Positions 40,401 to 47,437 of a stretch of 64,000 bases of DNA are shown here, piece after piece. Position 1 is the first letter of the stretch. Every line of letters starts with the position of its first letter. Position numbers and translations under genes: made by a program. The notes below the pieces were generated by a model that saw only the letters and a program-made list of their open reading frames with translations, made no database searches and had not been told where the DNA came from. This DNA comes from Neelides folsomi (lineage: Eukaryota > Arthropoda > Collembola > Neelipleona > Neelidae): positions 1-64,000 of the forward strand of contig JAQGBZ010000144.1 of NCBI GenBank assembly GCA_034687125.1. Reading direction: 5' to 3'.

Positions 40401-43400
40401 CTGAATTCATTTTTCATGGTTTTTCTTGATCCCCCAGCGTTAACTTTATGTAAAAATATGCTTGAGAGTATAATTATTTTTCTGCATTAATGCAAAAACT
40501 TTTATTTGGCTTGTCGTTGGGAGAAAGTTGCGGATTTCTTGGGAAAAAAATTCTTCTCACTTTGGACCCAAAGTTTTGTAATGAATAAAGAATGGGCTCC
40601 CTTCGCCAACCGCATTATCTCCATTTCTATTTCTTTTGATCAAAAGGAGAAAATTCCTCGTGGGGATCAAATGAAACACGTCTCTGCTTTCTTTTAATTC
40701 CATGAAGGGATAAACGCCTTTGGTTTAAACATCTCGCAATTCTCGCTCCTTTATACGCTATCAATGCTAGCATACACTATAGTAATGACTACCACAATTC
40801 TTAGTAAAAGATATGTGTAATGTGTAGCATTTAATAAATTTTCAATTCCACTTATAATTTCTCAAGAGTTATTAAACCCACATGTATGGTATACTGATAT
40901 ACATACTTAAAAGTATAAGAATTGGTATATTATATTATATACATATTATACCTGTGAACTAATGTATAATAGGCTAACATTCGGAATCTCTGCAAAACCA
41001 TGGTTTTTCCATGGTTCAAAACCATGTTCCATGGTTCCAGTGTGAATTTGAATAAGAATGGTGATTAGCGCCATCTAGCCTAACCTAACCTAGCCTAACA
41101 TATAAGAATAGGGAAACATGGTGCCCCATGGTTCTAGCATGGTTTTGCAGAGACTCCGAATCTCAGCCATTCATTTAAAAATAATTTTCTTTATCATTAC
41201 AACATTATGAACAAGATTACAATAAATATTATTACTTAATTTGAAAAAAAATTCGATTAACAGAATATGTGTATTCATGTATGGGATGTAGATAATGTAG
41301 ATATGTATGTATTAAAATATCCCATAAAAATAACGCTTTCTATAAGCCTAAAAAAGCATTTTCATTTCATTTAAAAATCCCTTTAGCTCAAAAATTGGCA
41401 TAATAGGAATCTTTAAGGTTTATTTACTTTCTAAATTGGACAATTATTATTAATTTGAATAAATAATAAGCAAATTATGCTTAATCAAAAAATTAAATAA
41501 ACAAAATGGGAGTAAAACAGAGTATATGTAATAAAAACTTGAATTCTGGAAATGAAGTTCGCCGACGACAAAACGGTAAACATAAAATGAGATAATAAAA
41601 ACAATGATAAGGTTTGCGAAGTTCATCATTTGTGTGGTTTTGAAATGTGAAAGTTGTTAGGTAATCAAATTGAATCTGAATCGCCTACAGATTCTCTCCA
41701 AACACTGAGTGAGTGAAAGAGGCAAGTATGAATAAGTAGTTTGGGGAAATCTGGATGAACCCTTGAACTGCAACATGGAAGATTAATCTCACAATTGAGA
41801 CCAGCAACTAAATTCAACCAAAGTAAAACTAACCAGAAACTTCTCTTTGCTCAACATTTTCTGCTCAACATTCCCAATTCCTTCCAATTCAATTTACGTA
41901 ATACAATTAAATAGTTTCAAGATGCTTGATATGGAGATCGTAAAGCACCACTCACCAAAAGTCAATATGAACTATTAATAACAATATGATAATATGAACC
42001 AGATGAAATATTACAGATAGTACATAATATATATATTAGATACATAAATATTATTCAATATCATATAAATAATTATACATAAAGGTAGTTTTATGCTTTA
42101 AAAATAACGAACCAAAGAAGCCTAACAATTACCTAATGAGATTTTCAATATATTGTAATGGCCTAAACGGTATAAAAGGGGCTAGGCCAAACGCCTAGCA
42201 AGCTTACAATTATCCCAATAATAAAATAAATTGCAATATACGACAGTACATGTAAATAAGTGCTTCAACTAAACCTAAACTAAACTCCTAACTCACACAG
42301 AGTATCAAATAAATTGTATATTGGAGTTTAAGCGGATTTGAAACAGATTTCCGGAATTCACTCACTCAATTCACTTTCGTTGGGGATAAGTCACGAAAAA
42401 AGTAGAACTGAATGTGAGGAAAAATGGAAGTAATTGATTTAATTTAAGTGAATTGAGATTACCTTTTTCAATTTCTTAAGTGCTGACGCACTTCTTTTTG
42501 TATCAAATAAACAAAATAAAATAAAATAACGACACACAAAATATTATTTTTATAAATAAAATATAAAGTCTAATAAAAACAGTTTTAAAAAACATAATTT
42601 CAATTCAAATAAAATCAATTCTACTACCGCTTTTTAATAAAATCAAGCTTGGTTAAAACAAACAAAGATTTCATTACATCAAATTCTAAATACATAAATA
42701 AATATAATAATTGAAATTCTCAAGATTATTTAATAATAGGGTTTGTGGTAAGGGTGTCTGTCGTGGGAATAAAAACGGGCAAATTACACCCAAAAAGAGG
42801 CACATTGGACCCAAAAATGGGCACATTTGCAAATGGGCACATACATGTGTTCGTGGACCAATGTATTCTAACTCCGTCCACTTAATTTAATTTAAAGTTT
42901 TATTCAGTTCAACATTGTGATTACAGTTTAAAATCTACTATATTACTAGTTGAATATATTACATATATTGAATATATAATATATTATATTACATGAATAT
43001 ACATATTTTGATTAACTATCTCATTAATCAAAACAAATGACATAAATCGCATTATTACTTTATTATTTTAATTGTAAATTTTTAAAATAAATAATTACGT
43101 TTTTAAGCTAATTAATATTATTATTATTTTTTAATTAACCATTATTTTTAACTAACATTAACAAAGATTTTTGTGCCCACTTTTGTGTTTAATGTGCCTA
43201 TATTAGGGTCAGGGGGCTGACTTTCCGTATTCCGGCCGGGATTTGCGGCAAATTTAGGCAATTGCCGTAGACGCCATGTATACGATAGACCCGGCAATTG
43301 CCGGAATTATTTCTTTCATTTTTTTACAAACCAGTTAAATCTTGTTATTTTATATTAGGTTAGGTGCAATAGATTGGGATTGATTTTATCAAAAGCCGTT

Positions 43401-46400
43401 TATCTACATACTCCGTTAATCTAGGAATAATAAGATCTGTAACTTGTTTAAGTTGTTTACTATTAAGTAATGACATAGGGAAAATTTTAATTACTCAATT
43501 GCAATATTATTAAAATGGTTTTTCACTTTGAGTAACAGCCAGCCACATTATTAATTTCCAGGAAGTAATTTTATAAAAATAGTAATTTAACGGACAAAAT
43601 ATGTACCCTTTTCAAGATTTAAGGATTTAAAAGTACCTTTTACAGGATTTAATATTTACATTTTTACATTTTCTTAGAAAAAGTACAAAAAATGTTTAGA
43701 TATTCTTATTTATAGATGGTTTTAGACCTTTTATGAAGAGAGAGAGAAATAAGATACACACTTCTCGGTAGCTGGACTGAGACATATGAAGCTCGTTGAC
43801 CCAAAATTCGTAATGGATTGAGCAGATTGACACCGCACTGTGACAATTTTAAAAGTCAATAAACTCTCACCGCTAAATAATTCATAGTACATACTTTTCT
43901 AGCTTAAGATTTAAAATAGAGTTAAAGCATTGTTCAAGCACTTAATATTGTTAGCTTAAACTTCTATAAATATAACTTTTCGTACACTCGTCTTAAATTC
44001 AAAATTACTATTACATAAATAGTTGCAATTTTTGTAAACGAAAGAATTAATTATTTATTAATAAATTAATTCGAATTGGTAAATTTAAAGCAGACATCCT
44101 TTTATTTTATTTTCTGATAAATTGAATAATAAATCAAAATGGATTATCTACATAAGATACATTCAATAAAAGTCTGATTTCATTTGGGGGATGAAAGAAA
44201 GGATTGTAATTGTAAATTGTATAAAGGTTTCGTTGGTGCAAATGCAATGGAGGGCTTAGAATAAGTATTTATCTTATATCATAGTATAAGAAATTTGTCG
44301 GTTGAGGAAAGGTGGAAGTTGGGGAAATAACGCAACTGTCAGCCGACCATTAAATAAACGATAACTACCTTGAGCCCCAAGAGAAGGTAAAAAATCAATT
44401 GTACAAGGGCTTCAGGCCGCTTTGTTTTGAAGACCATCCAACCATACGCTCAATAACAATGCATTAATAAAAAAATCCGATCATTTGATTTAATTCACAA
44501 ACCAGACAAAAACAAAACAAATTAAAAATCAAGACTTTTGACTATTAAAAATTTTTGGTAATTATAAATATATCAAGTATATTTAATATTTATAATGAAT
44601 ATATGGGTTTAAAAGATGATTATCGTCAAACCCTGACTTTATTAAACTAACATTAAGAATTATACTCTTGTAAGTAGTCTGATTCTTGGAAATAGTGCGA
44701 ATATAACATGTTCCCCTATACCATGGTATGATCGGTTCCCAAGTAAAATTTGCATAAAGAAAAAACGGGATTAAAAATCGAAGACACATTCCGAGAAAAA
44801 GTTCCTCATAAATATTTTTGATGTTCATCATAAGACAAGTATTTGGACTTTAAAATTTTGACAGTCGCAAAAGAATTAAAAGAAGAATTAGAAGAAGGCT
44901 TAATCTGCAATGAACAATCTTATACCTTTAATTACTGGAGCTGTAATTGCAGTAAGAAACTAATCTTACTTTTAAAATTAATTTAAATGTTTAATGGTTT
45001 AAACTGATTTTAACAATTCTTCTTTAAAATTCTTTTTAAGGGATTGGGAGCTCTCATATCCTTAATGATGTTAATTTGCGGGATTTCAACTTTAACGGAT
45101 GTATCAGTCCCTTCTTGTGGTATTCTTCCGTTTACACCGGCGGGGCTTTCGGATATTGGATGGCTCTTTTTGGAATTATATTCATAGTGATCGTATCTGT
45201 ATCTCAGACGGGATACGGGGCTTTAATTGTATTCTATAATTAAAGGTAATACTACAATAAGCTAATTGGCTTAATATAATATAATTAGCTTATATGAATA
45301 TCAGCACTAAAAATATTTCAATAAATAATAATCTTTCACAATATACCATATTGTCAATATACACTAAATTGATTGATTAGTAATTGATTAGTATACAACT
45401 TATTGTTTATCAAAATTGAAGCCCTGGACCAAGAAAATGCTCTTGATAATTATCAATGCAGCAATGATTGGAGCTTTTTTCATCTTCATGGTCTTCGTAG
45501 CCATTTTCCAATCCGGATTTGGGTGCGAATGGAGCGGAGCTGATGGTTGTTGCTGTGCCGGACTAGTCTTCGTAATTTTTGCCATGATGCTCCTCGGGGC
45601 CTTCACTGCTCTCATCTTTACTGGAATGTTCGGATTCGCAATTTCAGTGGATCCAAGTCCGCAACCAAATAACCAATCTTATCCCCCAGAATCAAAGCCT
45701 ACATCTTCAAACGCCGTCCATCCCAATAAATCAACCCCAAATCCTTCAGAACAAACCAATTCGACAAGTACTTCAGCCCAACCTCAGCAAGGAAAGAAAT
45801 CAATTACCGGAACGCAGGGCCAAAAGAAGTCAATATTTGGATCATAAAATCATTCTTTCAATCACATATGCGTAATTTAATCGAATTAAATAAGCCCACC
45901 TTCAATTAACTGTCCTCGAACAATTAATTAAAAGATAATCCTGCCTTATATAATATAATTTTCCTAATATATTAATGAGTGATATTATTAACAATGTAAT
46001 GGATATATCCATTTATCCATATATGTTATGCTAAAACAACTCCTTGTTGAAACTTGCTAATTAATCAAGAATAATAAAAGACTTAACAATTAATACTTTG
46101 GTTTACTTGTCAAAATATTATTAGATGTAAATTAAGAAACTTTTTGAATCTTGTCCGCACTTATCTTAAACCCAGCTATGAAGACCATTATTATTTGAAT
46201 AGCCAATTTATTGTCTTGACTACTTCACTTATTTTACACATATAAAGTATTTAATTAAATACAAACTACTGACTTTGCATTTTGCTATTTTGGATTTTTT
46301 GGATAAAACTAACAGGAGATTAGGTGTTTTTTATATTTAGTTTAGTATTTAATTATTTAATAAGGATATGGTGGTGTTGGATCTTACATTGATATGAGAT

Positions 46401-46697
46401 TCCTGGCGCGAATCCCGCTGAGACGTCAAAGAAGGGATGGGAAATCCTCATGAGGAATTTAACATCGTAATTAATCACTCCAGAAGCAGAAGTTGTCGGG
46501 AGGGAACAAGGCGAACTCGCGTTGTTGAGCTCGTCTTCCTTCTTGTAATTGGGATTAATGTGTGTTTGAAGCGGCGATGTTTCGCTCCCCTCTTCCTCAT
46601 CTCCTAAGATGATGGACCGAGACCCGATGGTGGGAATGAGACTGATGAGGAGAAGGATCAAAATGTGACATGGACGGCCTCGGATTTTCACCGCCAT
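2435..46697 (-). CDS. Giant single-pass receptor-like protein: Reeler-like/CUB/C-type lectin/EGF, 24 exons
   Basis: Exon chain in transcript order: 46697-46388, 40221-39966, 38923-38850, 36906-35739, 35501-35401, 35061-34822, 34590-34410, 26042-25828, 19346-19320, 18487-18369, 15558-15396, 14685-14539, 13088-12824, 11882-11641, 10363-9629, 8883-8740, 8463-8242, 8074-7868, 7421-7152, 6920-6111, 5886-3639, 3519-3378, 2897-2782, 2669-2435. Each junction has GT-AG sites, phases match throughout, and the sum is 8637 nt (2878 residues plus stop). The module order suggests a cell-surface adhesion or ligand-binding protein with a large cytoplasmic signalling or scaffold tail. Most ectodomain introns are phase 1, as is usual for shuffled extracellular modules. 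I do not recognise a named orthologue. The weakest junction is exon 18 to 19. An earlier reading as two genes, with a signal peptide near 19.4 kb, was dropped because the direct splice from 25828 to the 27-nt exon keeps frame and leads straight into the second lectin domain. Confidence 0.75.
3079..3340. repeat. Foldback (MITE-like) element in intron 22 of the giant gene
   Basis: Inverted arms share CCCCGTTGCATATGTATTG near 3087-3105 and its complement at about 3315-3333, with weaker similarity extending inward (CTACCTT on the left, AAGGTAG on the right). The interior is pyrimidine-rich on the plus strand. It lies between exons 3519-3378 and 2897-2782. No coding capacity is seen. Confidence 0.6.
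7868..8074 (-). CDS. Exon 18 of the giant receptor: transmembrane helix
   Basis: After the final EGF cysteine and a short stalk, the exon encodes a membrane helix of about 22 residues beginning FWLGLITVTVVLGIIGLVWC, followed by the basic stop-transfer KRHFPEKLEK. This places residues from about 1585 on in the cytoplasm. I end the exon at a GTATTC donor (intron from 7867), in phase 1. The frame would otherwise run to a TGA near 7828, so an isoform ending just after the membrane is possible if this weak donor is skipped. Confidence 0.7.
8242..8883 (-). CDS. Exons 16-17 of the giant receptor: three EGF-like repeats
   Basis: Exon 16 (8883-8740) holds the first EGF repeat: ACSPNPCANGGTC followed by CKCLSPYTG. 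Exon 17 (8463-8242) finishes it with PFC, then gives two more repeats: LCDMNPCLFGDC...CECQAGYAGPRC and KPCDEKPCIGHGDC...CLCHAWWEG, the last closed by PTC in exon 18. All are six-Cys juxtamembrane repeats. None shows the calcium-binding EGF consensus (D.D.C start with the matching N/D). Both introns are phase 1. Confidence 0.85.
9629..10363 (-). CDS. Exon 15 of the giant receptor: end of one CUB and a third, CUB-like module
   Basis: This 735-nt exon encodes residues about 1170-1414. It completes the second CUB (HRIWLSFQIFELGKR, FDCAEGDHVAI and LLCGNQTG) and continues with a module with CUB-like spacing (LTSLNYPLKPPKGGNL, LLLTSPPNYLFRLRV, FLEIHDPYVGPNG, WIVCQ). The rest has no clear domain. The exon ends GTTATTACCACCATAG before a GTAAG donor, in phase 1, and joins the first EGF exon. 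Confidence 0.75.
11641..13088 (-). CDS. Exons 13-14 of the giant receptor: complete CUB module and start of the next
   Basis: Exons are 13088-12824 and 11882-11641. Exon 13 has the CUB signature LSSPNYPGNYYNH, APPGTQIVIRFSHLDLE, DCLYDYVEI and RYCGNYQGDQL. Exon 14 closes that module (FHSDFSGSFSGFEMIW) and opens the next with a Cys, LHSPNFPHFNLPHLDC and TIVAPG. Residues are about 1001-1169. The DLE and D..Y.EI acidic residues that bind calcium in cbCUB domains are present in the first module. Exon phases join without a shift (donor GTATGT; acceptor CTCTCAG). Confidence 0.8.
13805..14200 (-). other. Unassigned GC-richer ORF island inside intron 12 of the giant gene
   Basis: Two overlapping minus-strand frames (13821-14126 and 13805-14029) and a plus-strand frame (13927-14193) are open here. 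The minus reading contains WLKAFPCKVWTPKIWFELEV, protein-like but not assignable. It has no clear splice sites in phase with exons 12 and 13, and a stop interrupts the upstream continuation. It may be a decayed gene fragment or an optional exon. Confidence 0.25.
14539..18487 (-). CDS. Exons 10-12 of the giant receptor: C-type lectin domain 2, calcium motifs lost
   Basis: Exons are 18487-18369, 15558-15396 and 14685-14539, residues about 858-1000. They give a complete lectin fold: GDYCYLF, the WNIAHQIC helix, a WLGG core strand, then W-K-C, and a closing SGYVCKK. The EPN/QPD and WND positions are replaced (DFAWRLAEC at the second), so a calcium-dependent sugar site is unlikely and a protein-binding role is more probable. 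A hAT transposon relic sits in the intron after exon 10, beginning about 40 bp downstream of its GTAATG donor. Confidence 0.75.
16388..18328 (-). mobile_element. hAT-family DNA transposon relic with 8-bp target site duplication
   Basis: The element runs 16396-18320. It starts with CAGGGATG and ends with the complement CATCCCTG, and is flanked on both sides by the identical 8-bp sequence CTTTGAAC (16388-16395 and 18321-18328), the target duplication length typical of hAT. The subterminal regions repeat GGACATATGTCC-type motifs in inverted order. Transposase remnants lie on the minus strand in at least three frames (about 17535-17206, 17273-17061 and 17038-16784) and include FGCVDHGLNILKH, a C..H...NL-type hAT motif, and VKYTRW, an RW motif. 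Frameshifts and stops show it is dead. It sits in intron 10 of the giant gene. Confidence 0.85.
16784..17535 (-). pseudogene. Degenerate hAT transposase
   Basis: Three overlapping open segments in different frames together give about 250 residues of a hAT-like transposase core. The first holds the domain with two aspartate/asparagine-rich strands and the Cys-His motif, the second the RW segment, and the third a helical C-terminal part (LRPVHLIAHLLDIKA) near the dimerisation region. The N-terminal zinc finger is not found intact, although Cys/His residues occur near 17900-17950. The reading frame is broken at least twice, so no functional protein is expected. Confidence 0.7.
19320..19346 (-). 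CDS. Exon 9 of the giant receptor: 27-nt microexon linking CUB to C-type lectin 2
   Basis: The microexon has an excellent acceptor, a pyrimidine-rich tract ending TTCTCCTCAG, and a GTGAGT donor. It adds nine residues' worth of sequence, reading D-LDQKRRR-Y across the joints. It converts phase 1 to phase 1, which both flanking exons need. The same stretch is also open as a longer frame resembling a signal peptide, because the pyrimidine tract translates as hydrophobic residues. That frame cannot be spliced in phase to the lectin exon at 18487, so the microexon reading is preferred. Confidence 0.6.
20525..20578. repeat. Imperfect hairpin
   Basis: GGGGTTTGATAAAAGG pairs with CCTTTTATCTAACCCC across a short TATACCGTATAT loop, with one mismatch. 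It lies in intron 9 of the giant gene, in otherwise featureless AT-rich sequence. It could be a foldback remnant or a precursor-like hairpin RNA. Confidence 0.5.
22097..22144. repeat. Perfect 15-bp stem hairpin with extended arms
   Basis: CTTCATTTTAATAGT (22104-22118) is followed after two bases by its exact complement (22121-22135). The flanks AACCATA and TATGGTT extend the pairing beyond one internal bulge. It is intronic and has no coding content. Confidence 0.6.
25828..34590 (-). CDS. Exons 7-8 of the giant receptor: CUB module split by an 8.4-kb intron
   Basis: Exon 7 (34590-34410) carries the first half of a CUB domain: Cys, SSPGYPSSYPDN, a second Cys and IPPGHRMILEF. Exon 8 (26042-25828) supplies the second half: CKYDSLEI, a second Cys block (RHCGDW) and NFPGFKARGW, the usual closing strand. 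Phase 2 at the junction restores the expected SP-S-C sequence. The intron between them is the longest in the gene and contains the Tc1-like relic (about 27019-28460) and several foldback elements. Exon 8 ends in phase 1 and joins the microexon at 19346. Confidence 0.75.
27295..28049 (-). pseudogene. Tc1-like transposase, internally deleted and frameshifted
   Basis: The first open part (28049-27558, 163 codons) starts MDHRQRLSVAERGRI and carries the paired helix-turn-helix DNA-binding region (LSINAISRTIGRSSKVIRNF), then jumps from RDHMNFGQGG directly to WILQQDNTRPH, which holds the second catalytic aspartate. The part of the family normally bearing the first catalytic aspartate is missing, and a short GGNRQGGNRW tandem marks the deletion point. 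The second part (27519-27295), in another frame, carries SPDLNPMENLW with the third acidic residue. At about 237 residues, versus about 340 in the family, it is inactive. Confidence 0.8.
28077..28123. repeat. Perfect 20-bp inverted repeat with 7-nt loop
   Basis: AGAAAGATCATTAATATATA (28077-28096) pairs perfectly with 28104-28123 across CGTAAAC. It lies just upstream of the Tc1-like transposase start and belongs to that element. Confidence 0.7.
29169..29506. mobile_element. MITE-like element built from repeated GATAATCCGC units
   Basis: Terminal inverted sequences TGTTTCCCCGCTGAT (29169-29183) and its complement ending 29506 enclose about 340 bp. Inside, the motif GCGGATTATC or a close variant occurs about eight times, in both orientations. 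AATCCGC-bearing ends are reminiscent of pogo/Tigger elements, which is an inference. There is no coding capacity. It lies in intron 7 of the giant gene. Confidence 0.65.
29763..29816. repeat. Hairpin foldback
   Basis: ATAAGTATCTTTCTTTTTTA pairs with its complement about 8 bp away; GGGTATA/TATACCC motifs flank it on both sides. It is likely a short foldback element in intron 7 of the giant gene. Confidence 0.6.
30040..30477. mobile_element. Foldback (MITE-like) element with about 69-bp terminal inverted repeats
   Basis: The left arm (30040-30108) and right arm (30410-30477) are near-identical reverse complements beginning TATGAGTATTAACAATTTAA, differing by one indel and one substitution. The roughly 300-bp interior is AT-rich and noncoding. 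High arm identity suggests recent activity. It lies in intron 7 of the giant gene. Confidence 0.8.
30649..30683. repeat. Perfect 15-bp inverted repeat
   Basis: TTTTGAAGCCTCAAA pairs perfectly with TTTGAGGCTTCAAAA across a 5-nt loop (ACGCA). It is located at the edge of a GC-richer intronic patch (about 30610-30840) that has open frames but no recognisable product. Confidence 0.7.
30845..34403. other. Intron 7 of the giant gene, 5' part: no gene seen
   Basis: AT-rich sequence with a GC-richer patch at about 33700-33970 that is open for 93 codons on the minus strand. It has no domain and no splice sites that fit the neighbouring exons. I see nothing else that I can support. Confidence 0.45.
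34822..35501 (-). CDS. Exons 5-6 of the giant receptor: rest of C-type lectin domain 1, with QPN and WND motifs
   Basis: Exons are 35501-35401 and 35061-34822, residues about 603-716. The first gives the WIGANDRESEGNFQW core strand. The second gives QPNDD, then a Cys, an extended Lys/Glu-rich loop, HWNDRNC and the terminal YLCER. QPN and WND are the positions that ligate calcium and sugar in C-type lectins, so this domain looks competent for ligand binding. An EPN or QPD triad would be the standard form; QPN is a variant, so sugar specificity cannot be stated. Splice sites are clean (acceptor ATTCAG; donors GTGAGA and GTGAGT). Confidence 0.75.
35739..36906 (-). CDS. Exon 4 of the giant receptor: two degenerate CUB modules and start of C-type lectin domain 1
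   Basis: This 1168-nt exon encodes residues about 214-602. The first part has the CUB spacing of Cys, FSGFP, NCTLLI and then a Cys pair around RKYCGKIEDYN. A second CUB-like part begins at PCQRVVLSGSVGKVQ and carries DECSISIHVPYGNRIE. The exon ends in a C-type lectin start: GNCERGWVSFDFGCLSL, then the W/A/E/NC helix and the GHLVTI strand. Long acidic insertions separate the CUB strands, so these modules are divergent. The acceptor ends in ATTCAG and the donor is GTAATT. The lectin continues in the next two exons, which share the usual lectin exon phases. Confidence 0.7.
38850..40221 (-). CDS. Exons 2-3 of the giant receptor: Reeler-like N-terminal region
   Basis: Exons are 40221-39966 (256 nt) and 38923-38850 (74 nt), residues about 104-213. 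With the end of exon 1 they give a pattern like Reeler domains: a segment ending in GISYQLSVEV, a Cys-containing block, an FTFNW strand and then a segment ending with NLSLGLLKNC. This assignment is by eye and tentative; a fast-evolving CUB-like beta sandwich is the alternative. The donor of exon 2 (GTCCTT) is weak, but exon 3 joins in frame and has a strong acceptor and a GTAAGT donor. The region includes a basic, Arg-rich loop (RGRVKRRHQRERR), which could be a proprotein cleavage site, although it may only be an exposed loop. Confidence 0.55.
40979..41161. mobile_element. Short MITE-like element with 24-bp inverted ends and CCTAA-rich interior
   Basis: ATTCGGAATCTCTGCAAAAC at the left matches the complement of the right end with one mismatch over 24 bp. 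The 183-bp element carries several CCATGG palindromes and a short run of CCTAA units (about 41080-41100), the complement of the arthropod telomere repeat TTAGG. It lies in intron 1 of the giant gene. It is noncoding. Confidence 0.7.
42788..43209. mobile_element. MITE-like element with degenerate inverted ends
   Basis: The left end reads ACCC, then AGGCACATT and AAATGGGCACA; the right end is its inverted counterpart (TGTGCCCA, then AATGTGCCT and GGGT). The inner sequence is AT-rich and noncoding. Similarity between the arms is moderate, so it is an old copy. It lies in intron 1 of the giant gene. Confidence 0.55.
43229..43308. repeat. Hairpin with paired GGCAATTGCC palindromes
   Basis: GGCAATTGCC occurs at 43257-43266 and within CCGGCAATTGCCGG at 43291-43304. 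ATTCCGGCCGGG at 43229 is an inverted partner of the right end. The GC content is far above its surroundings, suggesting a transposon end or regulatory hairpin. Confidence 0.5.
44910..45847 (+). pseudogene. Four-membrane-helix protein nested in intron 1 of the giant gene, with an apparent frameshift
   Basis: Exons are 44910-44951, 45041-45228 and 45422-45847. Exon 1 plus the start of exon 2 give TM1 (NNLIPLITGAVIAGLGALIS, then LMMLICG). The rest of exon 2 gives YTGGAFGYWMALFG and TM2 (IIFIVIVSVS). Exon 3 gives TM3 (MLLIIINAAMIGAFFIFMVF), a Cys-rich loop, TM4 (LVFVIFAMMLLGAFTALIF) and a Ser/Thr/Pro-rich tail ending KSIFGS. The fold resembles small insect tetraspan/MARVEL-type proteins; the family is not certain. 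The problem lies in exon 2: TM1 and TM2 are in different frames, so one extra base (or loss of two) is needed near 45090-45120. This may be a real lesion, an allele or an assembly indel. Exon 2 to 3 splicing uses a GTATTC donor in phase 0. Confidence 0.55.
46388..46697 (-). CDS. Exon 1 of the giant receptor: signal peptide and start of N-terminal domain
   Basis: The exon opens at an ATG (complement of 46697) followed by a basic then strongly hydrophobic stretch (HILILLLISLIPTIG), a classic signal peptide of about 28 residues. An acidic linker and a Cys-containing segment follow. The donor is GTAAGA at 46387-46381 and the exon ends in phase 1. Directly 5' of the ATG there is a possible acceptor (TTGATAG followed by C), so a noncoding first exon further upstream (see 47216-47437) is possible. 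Confidence in the start is good because the signal peptide begins at the first ATG and the mature protein is rich in extracellular modules. Confidence 0.75.
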
Positions 46698-47215
46698 GCT
46701 ATCAACACACGATTAGTTTCATTTCACAAAAATGTCTTCTCTCTTCCTTCCATTTTTCAGAATTTTTAAATTCAATTTGAAACCACTTTAACCTTTTAAA
46801 TCCTTTACACATTAAGACACTACTTTTGTTACATATTGACTTTATTATTAAACTTAAAATAAATGACTTATGATTTTCTCAATTTTTCTCTTTTCTTCAC
46901 GCAAGTAAACATATCGAGATTTTTAAATAATAAAAAAAATATATAATTCAAAATATTTCGAAATTACGCAGAACGGAAACAAGTGTTAAATACTGACTGG
47001 TCATTAGTCAGGTCAGTCGTACGAAACGGAGATTTTTGAAAAGAAATAGAAATAAATTTCACTTCTAATCGCTAATATTCGGTTTTATAGTTGAGTATTT
47101 GACAATGAAATTTAAAGAGAGAATTTGTGTGAATTGTTGTGGTTCCGGAGTTGGGTAATGCGGTTGAAGTCAATAAATAAATAGACGAGATCCATTTACA
47201 CCGTTATGTTCATAC

Positions 47216-47437
47216 CTTGTTCCATAGACCAGGAATGTTCCGTGTTTTCAGCAAGGCTTCCCCGGCCTGACTGGCTTCTTTCTCTCCCGACTCTCTCAAT
47301 TCTACCCGGGGGTTGGAGGGAAGGAAATTCTCCGATTTCTCCGCTTTCTCCACTTTCTCGGTAGGGGAAAGGTAACGCCATCTCAAAACATAAACACCCA
47401 AACTCTTCAAAAAATCGTCTCGTCGTGTTTTGAACAA
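47216..47437 (-). other. Possible upstream exon, perhaps 5' leader of the giant gene
   Basis: This GC-richer block ends in a good donor (AACAAG then GTATGA at 47215). It is open in two minus-strand frames, one highly charged (PTEKVEKAEKSENF and EALLKTRNIPGLWNK). Splicing to the TAG-C just before the giant gene's ATG would not extend its reading frame, so it would be untranslated leader there. The coding-like frame may instead mean an exon of an unrecognised gene. No acceptor or start is clear. Confidence 0.3.

Noticed and set aside
41080-41100. Interstitial telomere tract
   Set aside because: Only a few CCTAA units occur, inside a short transposon-like element; too short to call a telomere relic.
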